Shown here piece by piece: positions 31,221-39,608 of a DNA stretch of 64,000 bases. Source of the DNA: Saprospiraceae bacterium (lineage in GTDB: Bacteria > Bacteroidota > Bacteroidia > Chitinophagales > Saprospiraceae); the NCBI GenBank assembly GCA_020628645.1, contig JAHDES010000007.1:62001-126000 (forward strand), read 5' to 3'. Both the position numbers and the translations under genes were made by a program. How positions within the stretch are numbered: the stretch's first letter is position 1; each line of letters begins with the position of its first letter. A model generated the notes under the pieces. That model saw nothing but the letters and a program-made list of their open reading frames with translations, ran no database searches and was not told where the DNA came from.

Positions 31221-32513
31221 TTATCCTCTATATTGTTCCACAAAATTTACCATATCTACAAAATCAAATGCTTCACTATTACGTCCGATTTCAGGTTTCC
31301 AACGTGGATGAAGTTTGATAAAAGAATTGTCATCGGCTGCCAAAACAGTATAAAAAACTTCTCCCAAGATGCGACTACCTACCGGCCCAAGATGTTCTCC
31401 ATCTGCTACATCTTCTGCTTCTTTTAAAATGTAATACCAAAGTGGCGTTCCTAATAGATCAAAACGTTCACAAATATCAATAGGGATAGGTTCTATGCCC
31501 ATGCGCCGAGCCACATCTTCTCCAGAAGGTAAACCATACACTACTCCTCTTTTAAGATTTCGATAAATCAAGGAGCGTTCCCAGCGATTATCAGAACGAA
31601 TGAAGGGTATATCGTGAAATAAACGTTCAATATTGGTATCTAATTTTTTAGCATATTGTACCCTTTCATCTCCAAAATCAAATAGACAATGCCAATCCAC
31701 ATATTCTTCCATCTTTTGAAAAGTTCCTAGCTGAAACAAGTTCTTCTCAACGCGTTCATTGATTTGGTTATCTTTTCGTGTTTGAGAATGCCCCATACGA
31801 AACGCCGCCCCTGTAAATTCTAAAGGCAAAGTATCTGCACAAGTAAAATATCGCGGCCCGCATTCTACAATATCTTTAAAAGTATCAGGCTCAATAATTT
31901 TTTTCAAAAACTCATAAATAATCAGCCATTGATAATACCAAATTGTTTGTTGGCGTGCATCTTTAAAGACATGATTTCGCCCACATTCAATGCGTCGATG
32001 CTCTATCATGGCATTATGAAATTCAATAAACAAGGCGTGCATCTGAGAAACAATGATATTTTCATCATTTCGGGCATCAGGAATGATGGCTTTATCTTGC
32101 TTGTTGCGCTGTAAATCTTGCCAAGTATTGTCATAATCATCCGAGTAACACTCGCCTAATAATAATTTTTCACGATCATCACAATCGTATAGAAAATCTT
32201 GCGTCCATTGTCCATACATACAATCCAAATCAAGATTGATCGAACGATGATTTTCAAAGCTTGCGGGGGCATTAATTCCTCGAAATTTAGAGGTTACTTC
32301 AAAGGTCATATCGTGTGCCAAGAACTGTCCAAAAATGGCCAATCCATTGGTAAAACACTCACTATCCGTACAACTATTTTCTCGTTTTGCCATCTCTTGT
32401 GCGATACGTTGAAGGTCATTCTCGCTGATATGTAGCGGAGCTAATTCAGGAAATAGGCGTACAAAGGCGGCTTGTCCATGTAAATGGAATTCTGTTTTTT
32501 GGTGCGATTGCAT
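31221..32513 (-). CDS. Animal-type haem peroxidase
   Basis: A 430-residue protein of the peroxidase-cyclooxygenase superfamily. The distal region GQFLAHDMTFEV (distal His67 with the preceding Gln63) matches the 'GQFLDHDLT' block, but the Asp that usually makes an ester bond to haem is Ala66. The proximal His242 lies in FRMGHSQTRKDNQ, and DENIIVSQMHALFIEFHN corresponds to the 'E-x-x-x-x-TSxHTLxxREHN' helix. There is no signal peptide. Bacterial members oxidise halides or organic substrates with peroxide. The gene lies inside the leftward eCIS operon (65 bp after ParA, 176 bp before the small DUF4157 gene). It may be a cargo enzyme or may protect the cell; this is inference. Confidence 0.88.
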   Translation of the reverse strand: MQSHQKTEFHLHGQAAFVRLFPELAPLHISENDLQRIAQEMAKRENSCTDSECFTNGLAIFGQFLAHDMTFEVTSKFRGINAPASFENHRSINLDLDCMYGQWTQDFLYDCDDREKLLLGECYSDDYDNTWQDLQRNKQDKAIIPDARNDENIIVSQMHALFIEFHNAMIEHRRIECGRNHVFKDARQQTIWYYQWLIIYEFLKKIIEPDTFKDIVECGPRYFTCADTLPLEFTGAAFRMGHSQTRKDNQINERVEKNLFQLGTFQKMEEYVDWHCLFDFGDERVQYAKKLDTNIERLFHDIPFIRSDNRWERSLIYRNLKRGVVYGLPSGEDVARRMGIEPIPIDICERFDLLGTPLWYYILKEAEDVADGEHLGPVGSRILGEVFYTVLAADDNSFIKLHPRWKPEIGRNSEAFDFVDMVNFVEQYRG

Positions 32514-32578
32514 TTTGGGTCGTTTTGAAGTTTTGTAATTAGGTTTGTTCCTTATTCTTAAGCTATTTCATACACTGT

Positions 32579-33343
32579 TTAAAGTCGTTTTAAAAATTCT
32601 TTTGCTAGTTTTAAATAATCTTTCGCGCCATTGGATTGCGCTTTATAATTGAAAATGTCCACTCCTTTTTCTTGGGCTTTCGCCAAAGCGATATTAGAGC
32701 GAATCCGTGTTTTAAAAACTTTACCTTCATAGGTTTTTTCCAGTTGACGGAGTATATCTCGATTCATGGTTTTTCGTCGATCATATTTGGTTAAGACAAA
32801 GCCTAGTAAATCTAATTTGAGATGCAAGCCTTTCCTTAAATTATCAATAGATCGCATAAAACTCTTCACCCCATTTAAGGGTAAAAACTCTGCTTGTAAA
32901 GGCATCAAAACAAAATCACTCGCCACCAAGGCATTCACCGTCAACATAGCCAAAGCTGGTGGACAATCAATAAAGATGTAGTCATACTGTTGTTTTACGG
33001 GTTCGAGTAAGCGACTTAATAAGTTTTCTCGTCCAAAAACACTCACCAATTCCATTTCTGCATTCGCTAAATCTAAGGAAGCAGGCACCACATCTAAGAC
33101 CCCCTCTTTATGTATAATGCCATTTAAATCAGATTGGATACCCATCGACTCCTCTCGAAGTAGGTGATAAATGCTACGCGCAGGCTCTTCGTGTAGCCCC
33201 AATGCTTGTGTGAGATTAGCTTGTGGATCGAGATCGAGCAGCAGCACCTTATGCCCTTGGTCGCGTAGTGCTGCGGCAAGATTAATGGCAGTAGTGGTCT
33301 TTCCTGACCCGCCTTTTTGTATAGCGATAGAAATAGTTGGCAT
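32579..33343 (-). CDS. ParA-family ATPase
   Basis: A 254-residue deviant-Walker ATPase. It starts MPTISIAIQKGGSGKTTTAINLAAALRDQG (signature lysines in KGGSGKTT, residues 10-17), with LLLDLDPQANLTQALG, YIFIDCPPALAMLTVNAL and GFVLTKYDRRK, all classical ParA/Soj blocks. There is no parB homologue or parS-like array nearby, and no plasmid replication gene, so chromosome or plasmid partition is not indicated. In the eCIS operon it may position particles or related complexes on the nucleoid. It lies 30 bp after an unrecognised coiled-coil-like gene, which could be its partner. Confidence 0.9.
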   Translation of the reverse strand: MPTISIAIQKGGSGKTTTAINLAAALRDQGHKVLLLDLDPQANLTQALGLHEEPARSIYHLLREESMGIQSDLNGIIHKEGVLDVVPASLDLANAEMELVSVFGRENLLSRLLEPVKQQYDYIFIDCPPALAMLTVNALVASDFVLMPLQAEFLPLNGVKSFMRSIDNLRKGLHLKLDLLGFVLTKYDRRKTMNRDILRQLEKTYEGKVFKTRIRSNIALAKAQEKGVDIFNYKAQSNGAKDYLKLAKEFLKRL

Positions 33344-33373
33344 GTTTTGAGGGGTTTTGGCAAGCTAAAAAAG

Positions 33374-33976
33374 TTAAGTCTCGTCCTTTTTGAAAAAAGC
33401 TTGATAGTCTGATTTTAATTTTTCTAATTCTTCTTCTAATTTAGCGGCCCCTTCTTTGAAGAGTGAGCCGTCTTTAGGATCTCGATGTTTCTTACGTAAT
33501 CGATCCACTAAGCTGTCCATATCTGTATTTAAGGGAATCCCTTTTGCTTGTAGTTTGTCCTTGATGGCTTGTAATTGTTCTTTTTGGCTTTGTATGTTGG
33601 CTTCGTCTTCTGTAGTAGTGGCATTCCATAAGGAGGATAAGGCACTTCCCATATCTGTTAGAAAGGATTTACCTTCTTGAAATTTTTCTTTTAAGCGATC
33701 CGTATCTAAGTAATCGACTTCTTCAGCGACCTCATCAGGCTTTTTCTGTCCAGTTTTTTCTTTGACCGCATTCATAAATTGATTGGCTGCCAAATTGAGT
33801 TCTTTGAATAAGACTTTATTCGTATCTGAAGGAGCTAGCTTAAATTCCTCCAAGGCAGATAAATCTGTTTGTAGTTCTTTTCCTTCTATATTCCACAACG
33901 TATCCTCTCCTTTTGGAAAGATAAAATGTGATGGAAACTGGTAAAATATCCTTGGTTTTTTGGTATGGTAAAGCAT
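33374..33976 (-). CDS. Hypothetical helical protein
   Basis: A 200-residue protein that I do not recognise. It is strongly charged and helical after the first 35 residues, with heptad-like stretches (ANIQSQKEQLQAIKDKLQAKG and EGAAKLEEELEKLKSDYQAFFKK). The N-terminal MLYHTKKPRIFYQFPSHFIF has an aromatic, mildly basic composition but no transmembrane span. It lies between the candidate immunity gene (44 bp) and ParA (30 bp). Its position next to ParA and its coiled-coil character make it a candidate ParA partner, but there is no direct evidence. Alternative in-frame starts downstream exist. Confidence 0.6.
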   Translation of the reverse strand: MLYHTKKPRIFYQFPSHFIFPKGEDTLWNIEGKELQTDLSALEEFKLAPSDTNKVLFKELNLAANQFMNAVKEKTGQKKPDEVAEEVDYLDTDRLKEKFQEGKSFLTDMGSALSSLWNATTTEDEANIQSQKEQLQAIKDKLQAKGIPLNTDMDSLVDRLRKKHRDPKDGSLFKEGAAKLEEELEKLKSDYQAFFKKDET

Positions 33977-34020
33977 AGAGAGTTTTAAGAGATATTGATA
34001 TGAAACTAATTATAAGATTG

Positions 34021-34854
34021 CTACTCATAGAGTAAAAAATCTGGAATATAATCTGAATTTATATCTAGTTTCAAATCTCGATTATTTATTCCAACAATTA
34101 TAGCACTTAACAGAGGATAAGAAATAAAACTTTCACCAGACAATTCATTTTCTGGCAAATCCCAGTATTTCTTATGATCACTTAGTCCCTTATACAAATT
34201 ATTGTTAAACATTGAATTATCACTCGAAAAAATAGCTTTATAGATAAGTAATTCATTCACCTGTATCATATCAATAAATTTTTGAGAATAACTTGGTATT
34301 TCACTAGCAGAATTTAAAACCTCAAAAACTTCGATAAGTTTGTCACCAATATTAATCGTTTTAGAAAATAACCCTTTATAAAATTCAATCATTTTAAAAT
34401 CTACTTCATTCCCTTTCACTTGAGCTGTTTTTAAAACTTCTTTTGGAACTTGTTTTAATATTTCTATACAATCCATTCTATTAGCAATAATAGATACATG
34501 GAATGCCCTCCACCAAAACACAACACTCGTATAAGTATCCATTTTTTTTCTACTAAATGGATAAATTTTATCTTTATATTTTATATCAAAATCTATATCC
34601 ATTTTTGTAGAACTAATAAAATTTGCTGTTCCGATTTCGGCAGCCAATTCAATTAATACTTTTAAACCTTCTTTATGATCTGGCAGAAAACTACAATAAC
34701 CTATATTTTTTAATATTTCTTTAAATAGATAACCTATATTTTCAGGTCTAGATTTAAAAGAATTAAGGTCATCATCCAAATTAGTTAAAAAGGATTGATG
34801 CATTAATTTAACCATACCTGAATTTGGAATATCAGTTCTTTTTACATTTCTCAT
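34021..34854 (-). CDS. Candidate immunity protein for the nuclease effector
   Basis: A 277-residue protein whose ATG overlaps the TGA of the large effector gene (34851-34854), the tightest coupling possible. No domain is recognised. It is AT-rich, helical and rich in Asn, Ile, Lys and Asp, with several short motifs (DFDIKYKDKIYPFSRKK; AFHVSIIANRMDCIEILKQ, which has an ankyrin-like ring). In polymorphic toxin systems the gene immediately 3' of a toxin, especially with ATGA overlap and lower GC, commonly encodes immunity. That is the basis of this call. It has no signal peptide, in keeping with protection against a nuclease in the cytosol. It could instead be an effector chaperone. Confidence 0.6.
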   Translation of the reverse strand: MRNVKRTDIPNSGMVKLMHQSFLTNLDDDLNSFKSRPENIGYLFKEILKNIGYCSFLPDHKEGLKVLIELAAEIGTANFISSTKMDIDFDIKYKDKIYPFSRKKMDTYTSVVFWWRAFHVSIIANRMDCIEILKQVPKEVLKTAQVKGNEVDFKMIEFYKGLFSKTINIGDKLIEVFEVLNSASEIPSYSQKFIDMIQVNELLIYKAIFSSDNSMFNNNLYKGLSDHKKYWDLPENELSGESFISYPLLSAIIVGINNRDLKLDINSDYIPDFLLYE

Positions 34855-37800
34855 TTATCAAACTTATTAATTATAACTTCGGGTTTTAAATTTCCTAACT
34901 CATCTACTTTTTGGCTCACTTGGAAAAGTTCTATTCTATCTGATTTCCTTGCTCTCTTTAATCTATCAGCCATCATCCATAAATCAGGGTTACCATTTTT
35001 TATTGCAGCTTTCTCCATATTGTCTATAATAGAATCCACATACTCATAAGTTCCCTGTTCGGCTCTTTTCCCTCCTCCAATATTTCGACTTCCTCTAGAA
35101 CTACCTCCTCCTTTGGCTTCTATAATATAAATCTTTCCATTATGTTCATATACTCCGTCAAACTGCCCTTGTTTTCCAGCTCCAGGAATATCTGTATCTA
35201 GTCGTTTCGCTCCAGGAAATTTAGATTTTACTACGGCATCTGTTGCCTGATCTCCTAAAGCTTCACTAGCATTAACCATATCTTGATTAGCCTGTTTCCA
35301 CTCTGGATCATTTTTATATAATTCTTCATTACCTCCATGTTTATTTTCGACATCTGTCTTTTTTTGTTTAGCTACTTTCCTTTCTCCTTCGAGAGCTTTT
35401 AACTTCTCTCGTTGTTTTGCTGTTAAATCTGAGTGATCAATTCGTATCTCTTGATGCTTAGTAGCGGTTCTATTATTAGCAGAAGATCGGGCATCTCCAA
35501 AACTAAATTCTGTTTGAGTAGGCTTAGCCTCAAAATCTACTTCTAGTTTTGGTGTCGACTTACTTCTAGCTAAGCCTGTGCTTGGATCAAATATACTATC
35601 TTTGTCCCTAATTTTAGCAAGAATCTCATCAATGGATTGACCTCCAGAAGGATTTTTTTGATTATATTCTCTTAATGTTTCAAGCTCTTTTTGAGTAATA
35701 CGATCTTCCTTTTTTTTAGATTTCCGTCTAGTTTCTATTTTATCATTAAATTCAGTCTGTCGAGTTGTTGGACTATCCTGTTCGGTAAAGTTACCATCAA
35801 CGATATAATCACTGGCTATCATATGGATCGCATAACGCCCTAATCCTTTTGGCTTGGCTTCAAAACGCTTGATCCATTTAAAGCGAGATTTTAAGGTGTT
35901 CAAGGCTGCCAATAATGATGCAACTGGGGTGTAAGGTGCTGCGTCCATTGTATCCGTGATCGTCTTAGCAGCAGCAATAGCTGCAGGTCGTTCTGCTGCT
36001 TTGGTGGCTTCATCGACTTGTTTTGCACTTTGCTCTGTGGTTTCTTCGCCAGCGGTTTCCGCCGTTTCTTTTGTTGTACGTTCTGTTCCTATTTCTGCAC
36101 CTTCTTTGGCAGCTTTTTCATTAGCCACCTCAGCCGTTTCTTTAGCGGTTCGTTCAACGGCTGTCTCACTTGCCTCTTGTCCGCCTTTTTTGGTTAAGCG
36201 ACCCAGTAGTTCTTGTCCATAGCGAATGACACGTTCTCCAATTTCTTGAAGTGCATTAAAGACTCGACCTACGGCACCTCCTGCTTTACTCAACATTGCT
36301 CGAAGTTTTTGGAGCAATTTCATAAGGAGTCCACCTAATTTAGTTAATGCTTTGAAGGCTGCACCTAAAGCTGCTCCAGTCCAATCTAGTATTTTAGCAA
36401 AAAACTGTAAGGTTTTCATCACGGGCTGCGCCGCCGTATAAGTACCCGCTGTAAGTATACCTAAGGCAACCTCAAACACGATCATTCCTGTGAGCCAACC
36501 AATACCATGTCCCATTTTTCGTTCTGCACTATCTTGCATAAAGAAACCGACCATTTTTTCAGCAAGCGATTTTCCAGCACCACTTATTGCTTTTTGAGCT
36601 GATTCCCACATACTGCCCATTTTCTTAACTAAATCATCAAAGGTCATTCCTTCTCCTCCTTGGAATTGTTCCTCTACGGCGGGCATGAAATTTTCGGTCA
36701 CTTCATTTACATGTGGACTAAGTTCATGCCCCATTTCTATCATGCGTCCTGAGAATTCTGCTTGATTTTGTGAAGCACTATTTGTATTTGATGTCTGAGG
36801 TGTGCCTGTATTTGAAGCGGTAGAACTTGTTGTATTGGAAGCAGTAGGAGTACTAGTAGGTGTTGTATCTGTACTGGTATTCGCTTTTTGAGCTGGTTCT
36901 TCTTCAAATAATCCTAAGAACCAATTTGTCAGGCTACTTAGGCCTTTTAATGCCATAAACATTAGCATAAATGGATCCGTCAATCCTTCCCAAATACCTT
37001 GTAAGAAACCGCTTACAAAGCCGATAATAAATTCGATACTTGCACCACTAATTATTTTGGCAAACTTATTCGTGATAGCAATTTTTTCTTCATCTGATCG
37101 ACCTCTAAATTCTCGTAAAAAGCCAACAATAAATGGTTGCAGAAGTGGCCATAAAACACCCAAGAATGGCAATACAGGTAAGGCTTCAAGAAAAGCGATT
37201 ACTCCATCTAATAAAAAGTCTACTATAGGTGGTTTATAACAATCAGGTAATGCACGCCATGCCCAACCAGCGATAATGATTGGTATCATAGGAGGATTGA
37301 GAATCGCCAGTCCAATAGAACTGAGGATTTCAATGTAAGGTTTAACAATGGCTTTTATTTTATTGAAAGCTGTTTTGAATGCTTCAATCGCTCCTTGGAA
37401 AGACTCTTGTACCCATGTGGTAAAAGTCTGTACATGTGTAGCTAAATTTTGAACAAAGCTACGTGCCATTTCTAGCAGTGGAATTCCTGTAAGTCCACCA
37501 ATTAGTTCTAATAATCCTGAACCTAGTTCTACTAGATGACCTAATAATTGACTCGCTACATTACTTATTTGCGTAATAAAGGTCTCCCCTGCTGTTAACA
37601 ATTGTGGCAATATGGTATCGCCCATTTGCTCTCGCGCATCTTTGATGATATTCGGATTATTTCTATTATTCCAAAGCCATTTAATAGCTTCAATCACCTG
37701 AGGGCCATATCGAATAGCAATAACTACAGGGCCAATAGGAGACATCATTAATAGGATACCTACTATTGTTTTTAATGGCTTGATAATTGGTGCAAAAGTG

Positions 37801-39608
37801 GCTTTAATTTCTTTCCAAATATCATTGGCAAAGCCTTTGATCGACTCCCAAATACCGCCTTCGCCATCTCCAGAGAAGCCCAATTGCTCCATAACCCATG
37901 ACCAAGCTTTTTCAAGAACACCTTTCACTGCTTGTAGCCATCCTGAAATTGTACCTGCAATTTTTTTAACGACACTAAAAGCCTCTCCCGCTACTTCCAT
38001 AATAGTATCAAAAATCGGTGCGATAACAAGATCAACAACTTTACTCAAAAAGCTTTTAATGGTATCAAACGCAGCTTTGATCGCTTGGAAGAATGGATTA
38101 TCCATGAAATCACTAATGAACCCCCGCATTGCATCAATAGCATTATTAAATGCTTTGCATGAAGCTTCATCACCAGAAACAATTCCTTTAATGAGATTGA
38201 AGGTCTTAGTTAGATTAGTTCGTATATCTGTAATAAATTGTCCTAAATCGAAACCTCCAAATAGATTACTTAACCAAGTTTGAATACCCTCACTAAGTGC
38301 TTTACTAATTAAGCCTCCCGGACCATCTTGGATTATTTCTGCTAATTTAGGTGCTACCTGACGAATGATAGCCATAAAAGCATCAGCCCCCATTTCAATA
38401 ACATCCTCTACTCGATCACCTACCCATTCTACCGCATCTCCAGCTAAATCCCCAACAAATCTAGCTCCTCTTGATATTGCATTTCCTAGATCAGAAAGTC
38501 CAAATGCTTGTATATTTGGTGCATTAAAGGAGTTCACTCGATAATTGGGGCGATAAGCAGTAATTGATTTTGTTTTTAAGAGTGCGCCCCCCTGCTGTAC
38601 GGTATGTGTCAATTCATGAGCCAAAAGGTGCTGTCCTGATTTCGATTCGGTATTATATTTCCCCTTATTGAAATAAATATCTGAGCCGTGTGTAAAAGCT
38701 TGCGCCCCTAGATCACGGTTCATTTGTACCGCATCACTGCCCGTATGTACCCGAACACCACTAAAATCAGCTCCCATAGATTGTCCCATAGATTGCTGAA
38801 TATCAGGAGAAAGGCTTTGTCCTTTTCCCTTGGACGAATTGAGCTGTTGCTGAAGATTGGGTAAAATAGATGAACTATTTGTTGCGCTTTTTTCTTGGAT
38901 AAGTTCATTTTCATCCTCTCCACCACTCCCAAAAATGGGCTTACGTTGAAGGTTGGGTTCTTCCTCTATGCCTTCTTCTTCTTTCTTTTGCAGGCGGTCT
39001 TCTTGTTCACAATCATTGCATTTTGCTTGGAGTGTAGGCGTTGTGGGGTCTAGTTGCGCTTGAACGCTTGTATCATCCTCTCCACCACTTTCAAAAATGG
39101 GCTTGCGTTGGAGATTGGGTTCTTCTTCTATGCCTTCTTCTTCTTTCTTTTGCAGGCGGTCTTCTTGTTCGCAATCGTTGCATTTTGCTTGGAGTGTAGG
39201 CGTTGTGGGGTCTAGTTGTGCTTGAACACTTGTTTCATCCCCTCCACCACTTTCAAAGAGAGGTTTGCGTTGGAGATTGGGTTCTTGCTCTATGCCTTCC
39301 TCCTCTTTCTTTTGCAGGCGTTCTTCTTGTTCGCAATCATTGCATTTTAATTGTACGGAAGAAATGGAGGAAGAAGGTGTTTGTATAGTTTTTTCTGTAC
39401 TTAAATCTTGTACCACTTGATCTGCTACTGCATCTGCTTCTTGTTCGTATTTATCATTGGGTTTTCCAATGGTAAGTTTGGCTTGAAAGAAAGGTTGTTC
39501 ATTTTCCCCAAAAAAAGTACTACTTCCTTCTTTTGAAAAGAACGGTGTATTCGTCGAGTTGTGCTGACGAGCTGTAGTAGAAGTGGTATTTTGAGGGGTA
39601 GTTTTCAT
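34851..39608 (-). CDS. Large DUF4157 eCIS effector with C-terminal PD-(D/E)XK-type nuclease
   Basis: A 1585-residue multidomain protein. Residues 1-70 hold FFSKEGSST and KLTIGKPNDKYEQEADAVADQVV. Residues 85-240 are three 54-residue repeats each with KCNDCEQE and LQKKEEEG. The DUF4157 core follows (about 255-345), with HELTH at 331-335 then TVQQ. Residues about 360-900 and 1000-1140 are long amphipathic or hydrophobic helices (for example ILLMMSPIGPVVIAI; FLEALPVLPFLGVLWPLLQPFIVGF), separated by a Thr/Ser-rich linker at about 903-950. An Ala/Glu/Thr-rich region follows. The last 130 residues have GQFDGVYEHNGKIYIIEAKGG: Asp1484, Glu1497 and Lys1499 match a restriction-endonuclease-like active site. 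It is likely translocated DNase cargo. Confidence 0.82.
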   Translation of the reverse strand: MKTTPQNTTSTTARQHNSTNTPFFSKEGSSTFFGENEQPFFQAKLTIGKPNDKYEQEADAVADQVVQDLSTEKTIQTPSSSISSVQLKCNDCEQEERLQKKEEEGIEQEPNLQRKPLFESGGGDETSVQAQLDPTTPTLQAKCNDCEQEDRLQKKEEEGIEEEPNLQRKPIFESGGEDDTSVQAQLDPTTPTLQAKCNDCEQEDRLQKKEEEGIEEEPNLQRKPIFGSGGEDENELIQEKSATNSSSILPNLQQQLNSSKGKGQSLSPDIQQSMGQSMGADFSGVRVHTGSDAVQMNRDLGAQAFTHGSDIYFNKGKYNTESKSGQHLLAHELTHTVQQGGALLKTKSITAYRPNYRVNSFNAPNIQAFGLSDLGNAISRGARFVGDLAGDAVEWVGDRVEDVIEMGADAFMAIIRQVAPKLAEIIQDGPGGLISKALSEGIQTWLSNLFGGFDLGQFITDIRTNLTKTFNLIKGIVSGDEASCKAFNNAIDAMRGFISDFMDNPFFQAIKAAFDTIKSFLSKVVDLVIAPIFDTIMEVAGEAFSVVKKIAGTISGWLQAVKGVLEKAWSWVMEQLGFSGDGEGGIWESIKGFANDIWKEIKATFAPIIKPLKTIVGILLMMSPIGPVVIAIRYGPQVIEAIKWLWNNRNNPNIIKDAREQMGDTILPQLLTAGETFITQISNVASQLLGHLVELGSGLLELIGGLTGIPLLEMARSFVQNLATHVQTFTTWVQESFQGAIEAFKTAFNKIKAIVKPYIEILSSIGLAILNPPMIPIIIAGWAWRALPDCYKPPIVDFLLDGVIAFLEALPVLPFLGVLWPLLQPFIVGFLREFRGRSDEEKIAITNKFAKIISGASIEFIIGFVSGFLQGIWEGLTDPFMLMFMALKGLSSLTNWFLGLFEEEPAQKANTSTDTTPTSTPTASNTTSSTASNTGTPQTSNTNSASQNQAEFSGRMIEMGHELSPHVNEVTENFMPAVEEQFQGGEGMTFDDLVKKMGSMWESAQKAISGAGKSLAEKMVGFFMQDSAERKMGHGIGWLTGMIVFEVALGILTAGTYTAAQPVMKTLQFFAKILDWTGAALGAAFKALTKLGGLLMKLLQKLRAMLSKAGGAVGRVFNALQEIGERVIRYGQELLGRLTKKGGQEASETAVERTAKETAEVANEKAAKEGAEIGTERTTKETAETAGEETTEQSAKQVDEATKAAERPAAIAAAKTITDTMDAAPYTPVASLLAALNTLKSRFKWIKRFEAKPKGLGRYAIHMIASDYIVDGNFTEQDSPTTRQTEFNDKIETRRKSKKKEDRITQKELETLREYNQKNPSGGQSIDEILAKIRDKDSIFDPSTGLARSKSTPKLEVDFEAKPTQTEFSFGDARSSANNRTATKHQEIRIDHSDLTAKQREKLKALEGERKVAKQKKTDVENKHGGNEELYKNDPEWKQANQDMVNASEALGDQATDAVVKSKFPGAKRLDTDIPGAGKQGQFDGVYEHNGKIYIIEAKGGGSSRGSRNIGGGKRAEQGTYEYVDSIIDNMEKAAIKNGNPDLWMMADRLKRARKSDRIELFQVSQKVDELGNLKPEVIINKFDK
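38891..39356 (-). repeat. Three tandem 162-bp coding repeats with CxxC
   Basis: Units of 54 codons encode residues about 85-138, 139-192 and 193-240 of the effector. Each begins with Q-x-KCNDCEQE and continues RLQKKEEEGI-E-EPNLQRKP. DNA identity between units is high. The last unit is shortened. Confidence 0.85.

Noticed and set aside
32579-33343. Plasmid or chromosome partition locus
   Set aside because: No parB, parS-like repeats, replication gene or origin was seen around this ParA.
35956-36222. An Ala/Ser/Val-rich plus-strand ORF
   Set aside because: It is the shadow of the Ala/Glu/Thr-rich low-complexity part of the effector.
37780-38283. A 167-codon plus-strand ORF inside the nuclease effector gene
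   Set aside because: It is antisense to helical repeats of the effector; the Ser/Ile/Leu-rich product is what the complement of Asp/Asn/Lys codons gives. No start signal or homology.
38891-39356. Possible CRISPR-like array
   Set aside because: The periodic units are 162 bp, in frame and coding, with no unique spacers; they are protein repeats.
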